From positions 49,199,975 to 49,263,974 of the forward strand of contig CM060195.1 of assembly GCA_030549335.1 (NCBI GenBank): DNA of 64,000 nucleotides, read 5' to 3'. A program made the position numbers and the translations under genes. This DNA comes from Pontederia crassipes. Lineage: Eukaryota; Streptophyta; Magnoliopsida; Commelinales; Pontederiaceae. Each line of letters opens with the position of its first letter. Position 1 is the first letter of the stretch. This document shows, piece by piece, positions 1-11,467 of the stretch. A model generated the notes under the pieces. The model saw only the letters and a program-made list of their open reading frames with translations, had not been told where the DNA came from and ran no database searches.

Positions 1-191
1 CTAACTGCATTGGAGATGGCATGAACTTTGCCTTTATAACAACAAACGGAAACAAAAGCCATTGTAAGCCTGAACCAGTAAATATAAAGAAAAAAGACAA
101 GCTAAGTAATTGAATTGTGACTTGTCCATCTAAAATGTCTTCCAGCCATATGAGTGAGGAGATCTGCAACCAAGTATTGAGAAATAATCAA

Positions 192-367
192 CAACAACAA
201 CAACAAAACCTTATCCCACTAGGTGGGGTCGGCTACATGGATCATACGATGCTTCGTCGATTCATGTTCATGAGATTTGACAGGGTTTTACGCTGGCTGT
301 CGAGCCTAATACAATCCTCCTCCTTTATCCGGACTTGGGACCGACTATAAAACATAGGCGGAGTTTA
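192..367 (-). repeat. SINE copy 1 (TTG-tailed family)
   Basis: Read on the minus strand, this runs from a head resembling TCCGCCTATGTTTTATAGTC to a (TTG)n tail. A near-perfect 15-bp target-site duplication flanks it (177-191 and 368-382, one mismatch, core GAAATAATCA). The tail region ending GGGATAAGG then TTG repeats resembles the 3' end of the plant Au SINE family as I remember it. Three relatives lie at 24812, 39560 and 58409. No clean pol III A and B boxes are visible, so the copies may be 5'-truncated. Confidence 0.8.
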
Positions 368-631
368 TTGGGAAATAATCAAAAAAGAAAAAAAAACATC
401 AGTATCTTTTGCATGATCCACGAATTCATTATTTGTCAATAAATGAGAACATCGGTATTGTTCCTGCATTCTTCGAATAAAAGGTTAGGCAATTCCATTA
501 CACAATTGCACCAACATTATCATTCAGCTGATCAGCATTAAAGAGGAACACAGCTTTTAATTTGTGAATTTAGAAGATGCATTTTTTTGTCAAATAGCCA
601 AGTTTTAGACGTTCTTCATTTGTTGCATCAC

Positions 632-1105
632 AATGGTTCATTTACAAAACCAGGGATCATTGGAGGTGCTGGTTTTATCATCAGATCTTCTAACTGCTCG
701 TTTGTGCTGCAGGGACTTCCCATCGGTGCTTCTAGACGGTGCTAGAAGAAGAACTATGGGATGTAAGATGTGGCCTACTTCAATATAAAAAATGGGACTC
801 CCAAAGATAATAGTGGAATGTGACTCCCTCAATGCCATTAGTATCCTCAAGAACAATGCAAACTGTCCATGGCATGTTAAAAATCTAATGCTTGATGTCT
901 GCAACTTCGTCACATATTTTGAACAAGTTGAAGCTCATCTTATCTCTAAAAAAATAGTAGTGCAGATTATCTAGCTAATCTAGCAAGAACAGAGTTGGTT
1001 GATCTTTTGTGGGAGGTTGAACCCCCTCAGGGCCTCTTGAACTTTTTGTATCAGAACATATTAGTAGAGCCTGATCATTTTGTAGAAACAAAAATGATCG
1101 CATAA
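632..1105 (+). pseudogene. RNase H-like (RVT_3) domain relic, probably from a LINE or domesticated RNase H
   Basis: Conceptual translation in more than one frame gives a plant RNase H fold in order. First comes a GGAGFIIR strand at about 650, then VECDSLNAISIL at about 816-850 with the catalytic-type D, then SADYLANLARTELVDLLW at about 960-1015, matching the usual C-terminal AD-LA--A helix. The first Asp, normally DGS, reads NGS. The two halves are in different frames and an internal stop follows the first strand. This type of domain sits at the 3' end of plant non-LTR retrotransposons and in stand-alone 'putative ribonuclease H' genes. No reverse transcriptase is visible nearby, so it is a fragment. 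The lesions argue against function. Confidence 0.6.
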
Positions 1106-1380
1106 AAAAAACTGTCATCGCTTCATTAGAAAGTAAAACGTCTAGAGTAAGTACATTTCGAGCTTAAAAAACAGCATGACTAGCTCCAAAGCTGTCATCT
1201 TTATCCCTCTTCCTAACTCCTACCTCTAAAATTTCCTCAAAAAACGCAAAACCCAGGAAGCTGAGCGAGCGATGCACTCCAACATTTCGTAAACAGTAAA
1301 GGTAACATATCACAGTAAATAAACTTATAAACTACCGAAGCTGAAGAGAGAAATTCCTTATTTTTTTCTCGCAATTTTCG

Positions 1381-1704
1381 TTAAGAGCTCGTACCTACAG
1401 TTAATTTGCTTCTTCTGTTCGACTGGTTTCTCTCGCTTTGATATGGAACGGTCCTTGCGGGGGCTTTCCTTTTCTTACGCTGCGGATTTGGGACTCGGGA
1501 AGGCCGACAGGGGAAAGCGACGGCCCGCGGTCGACGCCTTATCCGGGGGAAAGCGGCGTGGCCAATCCGAACTCGGATGCGGAGGCTCGTGGGACCCCGT
1601 TTCCGGCCAAATGGAGCGGGCGGCGCTCCACCTCTCGCGCTTCGTGGCCACCAGCCATCGACGAGTTGTGAAGAGGACGGCGACGGAACAAGGTAGCCAC
1701 ACAA
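1381..1704. other. GC-rich island, unrecognised; possibly an orphan first exon
   Basis: An isolated GC-rich block in AT-rich DNA. A plus-strand frame is open from 1443 and passes a donor-like AAGGTAGCC near 1690. I recognise no domain, and no continuation is visible within the next 2 kb. The minus frame is also open, as expected of GC-rich DNA. It could be a lost gene's first exon or captured DNA. Confidence 0.2.
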
Positions 1705-1754
1705 CTGATCTTTGTTATTTAATAATTAATAATTTATATTGTTTTATCCAATAA

Positions 1755-3620
1755 TTTATTTGTTTTTTTACTAGTAAGAAATATTCAATCAAACCCGAGC
1801 GTTATCCGATTCGGGAAAAAAAATCGAAAAATTAGGAGCTTTTCGACATAAATTAAGATTAAAATATTTCTAATTAGAGCTCTATCATGAATTTGGAGTT
1901 TTGTGTCTGTTGTGTGTTGTCTCTTTTGGAAAGAGGTATTTTGCACTCAGTCCAGCAAAGAAAGGGCAAAATATTCAATAAATATAATGTTGTATAAAAA
2001 ATATTATTATCAATTAATATTTTTACTTGTATTGATTTTTTATTTTTAAAATATTTTTTATTGTAATATGAACGTAAAGGTAAAATAGCTATTTTATAAT
2101 TAAATTTAACAAAATTTAATAGAAGAATTTAAGTGTCAAATTTGGGTAAATTTGAGAACTAAAATTTGTAAGTTTAGAGTTAGATGTAGAAAAAAGTTAT
2201 AGTTACGAGAATGTTAAAGGAAATAATTCAAAAAAAAAAGGTTAATGGTTTAATACATTAGTCTAGGACTTGCGCTTTTATGATAAGAGATGAAAATGGA
2301 CAACTTTGATGGAGCTTTTGTGTGACTTGTGATTATAATAGAATTTTGGATTTGATATGAATCTCGTAGTCCTTTTATATTAGAGAGTTTTTCAAGCATT
2401 GTGTTGATTTATATTTATGGTTTTAATTTTATACTCGTGCCACTTTTATTTTCTTTTTTATCTATAACAACCATGTATAGACCTATTTCTTATCATTTTC
2501 TGTTGAAGAAAGTAGCACCCTTAGGCTATAGGTTACACTTAATTTCTAGTCCCCTTTAAAATATATGGAAATGTAAATTCAAAAGGATATGTGTGTGTGT
2601 AGATTCTTGATTATGAGGATGAATGATGTCATTATAACATTAGATGTGTGAAGATATTCGAACCTTTTAAAATAAGTTAGGATTTATCAACCAATGTAGA
2701 GTTTTATTAGATAGAAATAAGAAGAGGATTACAAATCAAATATTTTTCTATTCAAATCCTAAGAAGTTGATATATGCATTCTCATTAGAGATGATAAGAA
2801 TTACATGCCAATTGAGACATTAAATCAATTCATCAAAATTAGGACATAAATTAATTTCAAAACACAAACAAAATTTACCTTAACAACGAGACCTTCGTAG
2901 TGCGAGAGCGTCTTTTATTTCGAAGTGTCTTGAGGACTAGATGAATTTCAATTGAGGTATAATTCAAGGCATTATTAACAACAAAGATTCACCATCAAAT
3001 TTTAATCCAACCATTGATTGGTCGACGGTATAATTTTTTTTTTGCAATAATAAAAGCATTATGCCTAATCTTAATGTGGTGGCCCAAGTTTTTTACCCAT
3101 GTTCCCATTACACCCAACCCAAATTTTGATCAACTGAGGGTAAAATTGGAATCAGAGAACACAACCCCGGTTCCCATGACGCAAGTCGGATTTTGAGGAA
3201 AGTTTATATATTTACTCATATATAGTTAAATTGTGTCAATGTTGTTATTGATTATTCATTATCATAGTATTAATTGTATTGATCATATTATTGATTGAAT
3301 TGATGATTTATTATGTTTTTAGATTTGATATTGTCACGCCTGATTTTAAAATGATAAAGATAAATATCCTAAGTTAATAATATAAAAGTCGAAAGTTATT
3401 GATCTTCATGTGCACTAGTTGTTAGTGGAACGGATTATTAATTGAATTAAAATGAGATAGATAGCATAACTGAGATGTTGGTATTCCATCGTAGAATATA
3501 TTCATTGAATTAAATTATTAATTATTTCATCTTGTATAGAGACCATCGTGGCAGATCTCCCATTAACCTCCATGAGAGTAGCATGACAAGAACTCTCCTA
3601 TTAAATTGATAAGATCCTAA
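1755..3620. other. AT-rich intergenic DNA, no gene seen
   Basis: Homopolymer-rich, AT-rich sequence with no ORF that resembles a protein family, no clear TIRs and no RNA gene. Confidence 0.6.
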
Positions 3621-5363
3621 GGCTGTGTTTGGATGCAGAACTTGGCAAGAACTTGCCTAAGTTCTGCCAAACGGTCTTTATAAGAGGAACTTTTCAAATT
3701 CCAGTCACGCGATAGAGGAGAGAACTTTTCTGACAAAAGTTCTTGTCAAAAAGTTCTAGCAAAATGTGAGAACTTTGTGGAACGAGTTTGCCCATGATGC
3801 ATCTCATGATCGTGTTGTACCGTTGAGGGTTGCCATTCTCGTCGAGCATCGTCACCTTGTCGTGGTCGACGTCGCTGCCCACCTTGCACCTCTCCCGATG
3901 ACTATGCCACCGAGGACCATTTCCCCTTGCACCTCTCCTTCTTGCTGCCCACCTTCATCTTCCCCGTGAGGCTTATCAAGAGCCATCGCTTCGAGACGCG
4001 TACAAGCAGCACCGTCGGAGGTAAGGGACCCTGCGTTGCCATGACTGGTTCCAGATCTATAACCGACACTGGTTTGTCGTTCCACGGCCCTTGCGAGGGC
4101 TTTTACTGCTGTTGTTGCTATAATGCTGTTGAAAAAAGAAGTAACAACCGATAATCAGGGGAGCTTCGATTCTGGTGATACGATGGTCGGCGGCAACATT
4201 CGATTGCTGCAATCTATTGGCTAGATTGATAGAAATGTTCATGTACGATCAATTTCTGTTGATGCTAATGTGGCTCAAATCGTTTTCTCCATTGGTAGCA
4301 TGGATGAAACAAGTTTGACGGCGGTTCAAGGAATTTCGGCGATTCTGTCGGAATGATTTTGGGATTCGTTGGTTGTAGGCTCGCCAGCGTGGAGCGAAGA
4401 TGAAAAGGGAAATTCTTGTTGAAACTGGAGAAAGGGATTCCAAAAAAAAAAGATCGCCGAGCATTATCTGTTCCCCATCACCCGCCATGGACGCTCGCTG
4501 TTCAGCCAGTCCAAGTTCTAGTTGCACAAGAATTTTATCCAAACACCATCTGAAAATTTTCATTTCACATTAGAAATTTTTGACTGTGTTTGGCATAGGG
4601 ATTTTGAGTTCTCATTAGTTCTCGAGAACTAATCGATTTGATAGAAAAGTTTAAGTTGGTGCTTGGATGAAAAATATAATTATGGAAATTTAAAAAGTTG
4701 ATTTGATAGATAAGTTTCAGTGGGTATTTGGATAAAAAGTAATAACTAATAACATAATTTATTATTTTATGAGGTATATAATTATAGTAATAAAAATATT
4801 ATACATATTTATTTATTTAAAATAATAATTATTAGAACATAAAAAAATATTATATATTATTATTTATTTAAATTTGTGTTAAAAATAAGTTGTGTTATGT
4901 TAAAAATAAGTTGTGTCATAATATATTAATATTAATTTTGATTAAATATTTTATATGTTATTAATATTATAATTTACATAAATATTAAGATCCATATACA
5001 ATATAATGTTTTCTAAAAATAAATGAAAATTTTAATTAATAAAATACTATTATATTAAACATAATATTATAAATAAGATTTTACATTAATTTAATTAAAT
5101 CTAATTGAATAATTTAATTTATAAGCTTAATAATAATTTATTAATAAACAAATAATATGTACATTAAAAATAATTAAAAGAAAAAAGTAAAAAAAAAGGA
5201 GGAAGAAGTAAAACGTAAAAAAAGAAGTTCTTGCTGGAATCAAGGACTTTTCAAGTTCTTGCTGGAATCAAGAACTTTTTGTTCTTTAAGTTGATCACGT
5301 CACATAGAGTGTTTGGCAGAACTTGAGCAAGTTCTACCCAAGTTATGCCAATCAAACACACCC
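3621..5363. mobile_element. TIR DNA transposon, non-autonomous
   Basis: The left end (GGCTGTGTTTGG...) and the reverse complement of the right end (GGGTGTGTTTGATTGG...) align over about 50 bp as imperfect terminal inverted repeats. Both arms also hold internal fold-backs built on AGAACTT...AAGTTCT. The GTGTTTGG start is common in plant PIF/Harbinger and other MITE-like families. The flank TAA on the left and TAT on the right is an imperfect 3-bp target duplication. The interior holds a GC-rich stretch (about 3770-4120) with short ORFs on both strands that I do not recognise, then AT-rich filler with a nested GTGTTTGG-type motif near 4583. Confidence 0.5.
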
Positions 5364-5420
5364 TATCGCAAGAAGTTTGTCCTGGGAACTTTGAAGAACA
5401 TTTGGCAAGAAGTTTTTTTT

Positions 5421-5500
5421 TATCTTGGCAACTCTTGTTGCAGTTTTTTTTTCTTGGCAACTCCTATCACAGTTTTTTATCTTGGCAACTCCTATCGCAG
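5421..5500. repeat. Short tandem repeat, three units
   Basis: Three copies of a roughly 21-bp unit of the form TCTTGGCAACTCCTATCRCAG, separated by T-runs, begin at about 5422, 5452 and 5479. Confidence 0.7.
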
Positions 5501-5529
5501 CCTTCGAGTTATTTTGTGTTTGACATAAT

Positions 5530-6542
5530 GTAATAGTTAATTTTTTAATTAGCAACCGATATGATATTCAATTTTAAATCAGTTCATGTACTCTACCAGA
5601 AGGAAACTTTCACCTATGCCAACAAGTTTGATACTGCCATCTAACTACGAAGAGCTGCAGTCACATGACCATCCACTCTTTTGTTTATCACTTCTCATGT
5701 TTAGTTACCTTTGCTGGAAACTAAAGAAGCAATCATGACCGACCAATGCCATTTTGTTTATTATTTTCACGTTTATATCTTTTGCAAAGGCAATGAAAAG
5801 AAGTAATAAACACATGACAAGGAAGATGAAATGACAAGGAAGATGTTGAGCAAATCTTGACTAGTATTCAAAAAATAAGGTGGAGAATTATCATTAAACA
5901 TCCTGAGTGAATAGTCACATATCATGTTACAAATTTGATACTGCCACATAAAACATTCCGACCGCGCAAACCACAAATCATTAAAACACTCTTGCTAACA
6001 GCACTTCGTCCATGTCCATTTTTCTTGAGAAGTATAACCACATCAAACTTGCAAACACACCAAGCCGCATCTTGTTGGGGGGACACAAAAACAACTATCA
6101 GTACAGCAACCACAGAGGGCAACAAATTAGAATACGCAAGAAACAACCCAAATATGGAGTTATATCTAAGTGAAGACAAACATCTGCCCTTTGAACTCTA
6201 ATGTGACAACCGAGAAGAATAATATTGGGTTACAGTCAAGTTTGTTTTCAAATATTGAAGAAGGTTGTATCACTGAATTTTGGAATACAACAATATTTAA
6301 TACAGAAGAATCACTGTGAAATTATAAGGACTAAGAGAATAAAGAAGTATCAAATGATTGTTGTTTTACTAATTACATAAAGAAATCAATGATTATAAGG
6401 ACTAAGAGGATCCACTAACCCAAAAGTGGTCTCGGTGCAAGTAAAACATACATGATCATGAATCATTTTGCGACATAATGCTGTTATCATGTGGAACCTA
6501 TTCATAACACAAAGAAAACATTATGACCATTATAAGAATGTA
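5530..6542. other. AT-rich DNA between TE relics, no gene seen
   Basis: No coding similarity recognised. It may be the 3' flank of the FAR1-type element read on the minus strand. Confidence 0.5.
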
Positions 6543-8108
6543 TTATTTTTTAACTACAAATTTATTTACCTTAAACATTGGGCAAGTACGACTGTTATGA
6601 CCCTTCTTACCACATTTGCTACATGTAATTCTAGATTAATCATTTTGTGACATCGAAACCTCAATGCTAGATTTGATCCTATTCATTATTTAGGGCGTCC
6701 TTTAGATTTTACATGAACATGATCACGTATAACAAAGTCAAATTCTTGTGCAGCTGGGATAACATGAGCAATCTCTTTAGGTTGATTTTTCCAAATATTA
6801 GATGCCTTATTTACAGAAAATCTCTTAGAAAAACATGCTAGGTCAATTTATACTCAAAAGGTTTTCTCTAAGTTCCAAGAATAGTTTATGAGCTTCGTGG
6901 ACTCCACACAGAAAATTTCAAAAGATTGTCAAAATAGTATATATTTAGTTTATCATGAAAATATATTGGTACCCAATGATGTCGCTTAACCAATGATCAT
7001 TTGAAATGTCATATTTTTCTTTCAAAACTAACCATACACCTTCAAATTCTTCAATGCTCTCACTCTTATCAACCCATTTTTTGTACTCTTCATGAAAATC
7101 ACCTCGTGCAAATAAATCCGTTGCACACAACATTTTTTTGAATATGCCAAATACAATACCTATGTCTAGTTTTTGGGAAAACTTGTTGTATAGCATTACT
7201 CATTGCCACATCTTGATCAGTAATAATTATTTTAGGATATTTTTCAAGTATACATTCTAACCAAGTGCAGAATAGTCAAATAATGTCTCCTCTGTTTCAT
7301 CTGCAAGTAAAGCACAACCAAATAATGTAGATTGCATATGGTGGTTCACTCCTATGAATGGAGCGAACGACATGCTAAAATTATTTGTCTTGTACGTTGT
7401 ATCGAAAGAAACTACATCTCCAAAAGTCATATAGCTTACTCTAGATATGTCATCTGCCCAGAATACACTCCTTATTATTTTGTCTACAAGATCTACCTCA
7501 AAGCGGAAAAAGAAACCTGGATCATTACTTCATATTTGTTGGAAATGCATAATCACACGCATAGCTTCTTTACCAATGTTATCAACTCTTCTTGTTCTCA
7601 AATGGTCAACACATGTTTGTGTGATTATCATTGTCTTACCAGAATATTTCAGAACTTTTGCAGTATTTGATTGGCCAAAGCCACAATTATGTAATTATGA
7701 AATAACTTGTTTGGAATTAGTAGATAATTTTGAGTGAGACCTCATTCTTGATGCCTTTAATGGAGAAGCTAAAATATGTGTGTTCTTCCTTGAAAGCCTT
7801 TACCTTCCACTTACCGTCATCTCTTATTCCAACTTTTAAGTATGCTTGCCATTCAAATCTATCATCTCTTTAGGTAAGTCCCTTTTCTTCATAAGATCCT
7901 TGTGACCCTCTTTGGAACAAACAAATTTTCTTCCAATAATATCATTTGTCTTTCTATATTTAAAACTATAAGATTTCCGCACAGAGAATCCAACATATTT
8001 TGCATAGGCATTGTAGTCCTTGTATGCATGTTGTTCTGAGTCATATGGCATTCCAATAAAAGGCATTGTAATTGTGTTGTCATTCATGGATCTCATTTTC
8101 TTTGACAA
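6543..8108 (-). pseudogene. FAR1/FRS-type Mutator-like transposase, decayed
   Basis: Reading 5' to 3' on the minus strand: an N-terminal FAR1 DNA-binding region (7836-8108) contains GMPYDSEQHAYKDYNAYA and GFSVRK, then FVCSKEGHK. Next a MULE transposase core shows VVSFDTTYKTNNFSMSFAPF at about 7350-7410 and IIITDQDVAMSNAIQQVFP with RHRYCIWHIQKN at about 7140-7245, covering the first two acidic catalytic positions. A KSKGRPK tract follows near 6685. A CCHC knuckle CSKCGKKGHNSRTCP (6579-6623) is near the end. Several stops and frameshifts interrupt it, including stops before GECILEKY-type sequence near 7255 and after KGRPK. FAR1/FRS proteins are domesticated MULE transposases. Decay and the TE-rich setting favour a dead element over a host FRS gene. 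Confidence 0.8.
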
Positions 8109-8407
8109 ATGGCAATCTAAAGTTTATTAACATAAGTTAGCATGAAGAAAACAAAAAAGTTTCAAAGTTCATATCTTGGAACCACAAACCTTTGTTCCGG
8201 GACCTCTAATTCTTCATTGTCACATGTTTCTTGTGTGTCTTCCAATTGACTTTCAAAATGCAAAACATCCATATCCATATTGATTTCATAAAAGGATGGC
8301 CTACACATAGATAATTTGGAGTTTGACATTGCAAACATTTAACGAAATTAGGCAAACATGAGTTAGGTTTTGCCAATATTAAATTATATTGGGCAAAGAT
8401 AGAGTAA

Positions 8408-8596
8408 GAGACCAGCGACCTGCACATTGTCGACGAACAATGGGAGGTTCTTGACAAAGAGCTTCAAGTCAGGCGAGAACTCCGCAGCCGCCTCATTCTC
8501 GGACAACTCCACATCCTCCTCTTGCTCCAGGTCCGACGACAAGGTGACCTTCAGCACGAACCCGGAGCCTTTCTCAATGAAGGGAAGGAACTCCAA
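8408..8596 (-). pseudogene. Captured fragment of a chloroplast ribonucleoprotein (cp29/cp31-like) gene
   Basis: One open frame reads an acidic linker (SSDLEQEEDVELSENEAAAE) and then FSPDLKLFVKNLPLFVDNVQ. That is the start of the first RRM of plastid RNA-binding proteins, with RNP2-like LFVKNL (usually LFVGNL). Similarity stops just after VAGL (about 8408), where the sequence becomes AT-rich. RNP1 and the second RRM are absent. The fragment is about 300 bp upstream of the FAR1-type transposase, on the same strand. In the known family the acidic linker precedes RRM1, so this is a contiguous genuine piece. I infer transposon capture. The G-to-K change in RNP2 and the truncation argue against function. 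Confidence 0.65.
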
Positions 8597-8699
8597 GGAT
8601 GGACCAGTAATGGCGTCAAGTAGTAGAACGAGGGAGCAGTGACAGGAAGCACATGTGATCAGGCGGATGGGGGGAACAATGTCATTTGAAGAAGGACCA

Positions 8700-9120
8700 A
8701 CAATGACGTTCAATCAGAGGAGGATGAGGGAGCATCACACATGATCGAACGGGGGGAGAGGAGAACGCCGTTTAAAGGAGCAGCGACGAGCAACAATGGT
8801 GAGTAGAATAGCGGAGATCGGCGAGCGATCGTCGTTTGAAGATGGAGTCGTGGCGAGTAGAGGCACTGATTGGGCAGCACGACAGAGATTAGGGTGAGCG
8901 AGATCGAATTTTTGGGAGAGGGGAGTGCACGATTGAAATTTGGAGAGAGCTAGATCACGTGCAGTGTTTTACTCCAGTCAATCTGAGCAATCCATTTCAC
9001 AACGGATGGTCAGGATAAGATCCAACAGACGGTCAGGATAAGATCCAACGGACGGTCACTTATCACACCATTGAAATACGATCCAACGGTAGAGCGGCCA
9101 CTCTACATATGCATTTACCT
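8700..9120. other. GC-rich leader of the FAR1-type element and a 22-bp tandem repeat
   Basis: The GC-rich sequence at 8700-8960 resembles a 5' leader of the minus-strand element. At about 9002-9063 a unit of the form GACGGTCAGGATAAGATCCAA repeats almost three times. No ORF of interest. Confidence 0.4.
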
Positions 9121-9810
9121 CATAGAATAAATAGTAGAATATGAATTTATTCTATTGAAAGTTTCCAAATAGGTAATAGAATATGATCAACATCACTTTT
9201 TGGTTGCACATATTCCAAACTATGTCTAAACCTATCGGGAGTTTGTTCATCAGATTATCAAATTCTTCAAAAACTATGGAATACAACTATTCCTATAGTC
9301 TTGAAAAAAATGAAAAAGATTAATTAATTATGAGACTTCAATTATATATATTTTATTATTAATATATTAACTAATTATTTTTCTTGTGTTTTAATTATTA
9401 TATATCAAGCGTTAATATTACAAATAATTTATGTTAAAATTGATTCTTAATATTTCATATTAAAATTTAAAAATCTTAATAATAACTCAAATTTAAAAGT
9501 GAGTATTAGTATTTTTTGAAAACATAAATATCATTTTTAGTTATAGAATAAAATTGTCATATATTGTTAATTTTATGCTTATTTTTTATTTTACTTTCTT
9601 TCATTCAAACACTATCTAGAATAATAATTAGGAATATCATTTTATCAACCAAATACAAATAAGAATATCAACGAAGAATACCATATTTAAAAATATAATT
9701 CTCTATTCATCTACTATATTGCCTAACCAAACGGTTCCTTAAGTCGAATAGTCTAGTGCATGCTATTATACATTGTATATTGTGTGCCCTTAGATTGCTC
9801 CAAATGTATA
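9121..9810. other. AT-rich spacer, no gene seen
   Basis: AT-rich with many ATAGAATA-type motifs. It may be an old MITE, but I cannot define its ends. Confidence 0.4.
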
Positions 9811-10005
9811 TGTGAAGCACCATTTGCTTCACACCTTATGAAGCAGCATCTCAACCGTTGAGATCAGATTCGATGATTCAGATCAGATCTTATTAGATCT
9901 AATCAGATGTCGTCCACATGTCATCCGACGATTGCAATTCATCTCGCGAGATGAACAGTCGCGAGCCTCTCTCTGGTGATGCAGAACAAAACGCTACATC
10001 CCTCC

Positions 10006-10066
10006 TCACTCTCTCTCTCTCTATGTGTGTGTGTGTGTCTCTCTCTCTCACACACACACACACACA
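10006..10066. repeat. Compound microsatellite (CT)n(TG)n(CT)n(CA)n
   Basis: The (TG)n run at 10024-10038 and (CA)n run at 10049-10066 are complementary and flank a CT loop, so the array can form a perfect hairpin of about 14 bp. Confidence 0.9.
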
Positions 10067-10317
10067 TCATGTTGTCGGAGCCACCAGAGCCGGTGGAGGA
10101 AGTTCTCACATCTCGCGGAAGATCCCTTGATGGTGCTGTCGGAGCCGGTGGAGGAGGGGCTCTCTGCTGGATCATCTATCATTGTTGGCGTCATCGGCAA
10201 GGCTCTCATGATGCAGCCCTCGGTCGATCACCGGTGAGCCCCCTCACCTTCGATCGCCAGTGAGCACCCTCGCGATGCAGCCTTCGATCGTTCATCGGCC
10301 TTCGACGTTGTTGTCTC

Positions 10318-10766
10318 TCTCATCGTCGCCTTCTCTCGCATCATCCCATTGTCGGCGAGGGAGGAGGCAATCCCGATGGAAGAGGAAGAGGAGAGAGAGA
10401 GGGAAGGAAAGGGAGAGATCGAGAGAGAGGCATAGGGAGGTGGTTCGTCAACCGTCGGAGTCCCTCTCATCGTCGCCTTCTCCCGCGTAATCCCGTCGCC
10501 GACAAAGGAGGAGGGTAACCGGCGAAAGAGGAGGAGAGAGAGATCGATAGAGGGAGGGAGAGGGGAGATTGAGAGAGAGGCAGAGGGTGGTGGTTCGTTG
10601 ACCGCCGGAGTCCCTCTCGTTGTCGCCTTCTCTCGTGTCAACCCGTCGCCGATGGATGAGAAGGCGATCCGACGGAAGAGGAGGAGAGAGAGATAGATTG
10701 AGAGAGTGAGGGAGATGGGTAGATCGAAAGAGAGGCTAAGGGAGGTGGTTCGCCGGCTGTCGGAGT
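10318..10766. repeat. Three tandem units of about 150 bp
   Basis: Units start at about 10318, 10464 and 10613. Each runs from CTCTCRTYGTCGCCTTCTC through a GA-rich tract to GGTTCGYCR...CGGAGTCC. A 137-codon minus-strand frame over it is a by-product of the repeat. Confidence 0.8.
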
Positions 10767-11035
10767 CCTCGCCAGTTGTTTAGATTGTCGACTAGGGCAC
10801 TCTGGATCGAGAGAGGAAGAAAGGCAAGGGGAGAGGGAGAGGAAGAAAAAAATATCATGAGATTAAGTAAAATATCACGAATATCTCACTCGCCTTCATC
10901 AAAGTTGTTAGATCTGATCTCAACAACTAAGATGCTACTTCACAAGGTGTGAAGCAAATGGTGATTCATATATATATTAGTTTGTAAAATCGATTTTGAA
11001 GGTGTAAAAACATACATGAAAAGATAGAGAGACGC

Positions 11036-11302
11036 TTGAAGAATTTTTTAATAGAATGTTCGAAAATAGAAATTAAAGTGACGACTGACGTGCCACCTCC
11101 TAGTGTTAGTTATCCAAAAAAAATGGAGAAATTGCGATGAGCTGGCCTGCCATAGCAAATGTAAATTTGACCCTAAAGAATCAACATAAAACTCTACCAG
11201 TGTATCTACCATTAAATCAAGATCCAAAGGATAATTATAATCCGATGCCTTACCATCTAGTGCAGGTAAAATTTAAAGAGATAAAAAGATTCAAAACTTA
11301 AT
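11036..11302 (+). promoter_or_regulatory. Detached distal upstream region of F-box copy A
   Basis: This stretch is clearly homologous to 26715-26945, the DNA directly upstream of F-box copy B: it shares TAATAGAATGTTCGAAAATA, GAGCTGGCCTGCCA and AATCAAGATCCAAAG. In copy B it runs straight into the gene's 5' leader. Here it stops at CAAAACTTAAT (11292-11302), which recurs at 22567-22577 where the leader resumes. It is therefore copy A's old promoter region, moved 11.3 kb away. Confidence 0.8.
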
Positions 11303-11467
11303 GGATTTAATGGGAGCACCACGCTCCCAATTTCTTGAACCGTCTGATGGGATCGACGGTTAGATTTGACCCTATGTGAAGGAGAGGGAGAGGGCGAGGA
11401 GGATGAGGTGGGGCGACAGAGGTGGAGGACGAGCGGCACTGGCAAGTCCACATTGTTGGACATACTC

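Larger units (their letters stand above)
9811..10970. mobile_element. TIR element of about 1.16 kb with internal tandem repeats
   Basis: Left 9812-9870 (CACCATTTGCTTCACACC, TTGAGATCAGAT) and right 10910-10969 are inverted copies over nearly 60 bp with a few mismatches. The interior holds a microsatellite hairpin and three tandem units of about 150 bp. It encodes no transposase. Long TIRs and GC-rich cargo suggest a non-autonomous MULE, but I could not settle the target duplication. Confidence 0.6.

Noticed and set aside
1475..1702. Minus-strand ORFs over the GC-rich island
   Set aside because: No domain, biased composition and no supporting splice or context evidence.
10228..10641. 137-codon minus-strand ORF with repeated REKAT..RGTP motifs
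   Set aside because: It is generated by the 150-bp tandem repeat; each repeat unit yields the same peptide and there is no domain or expression signal.
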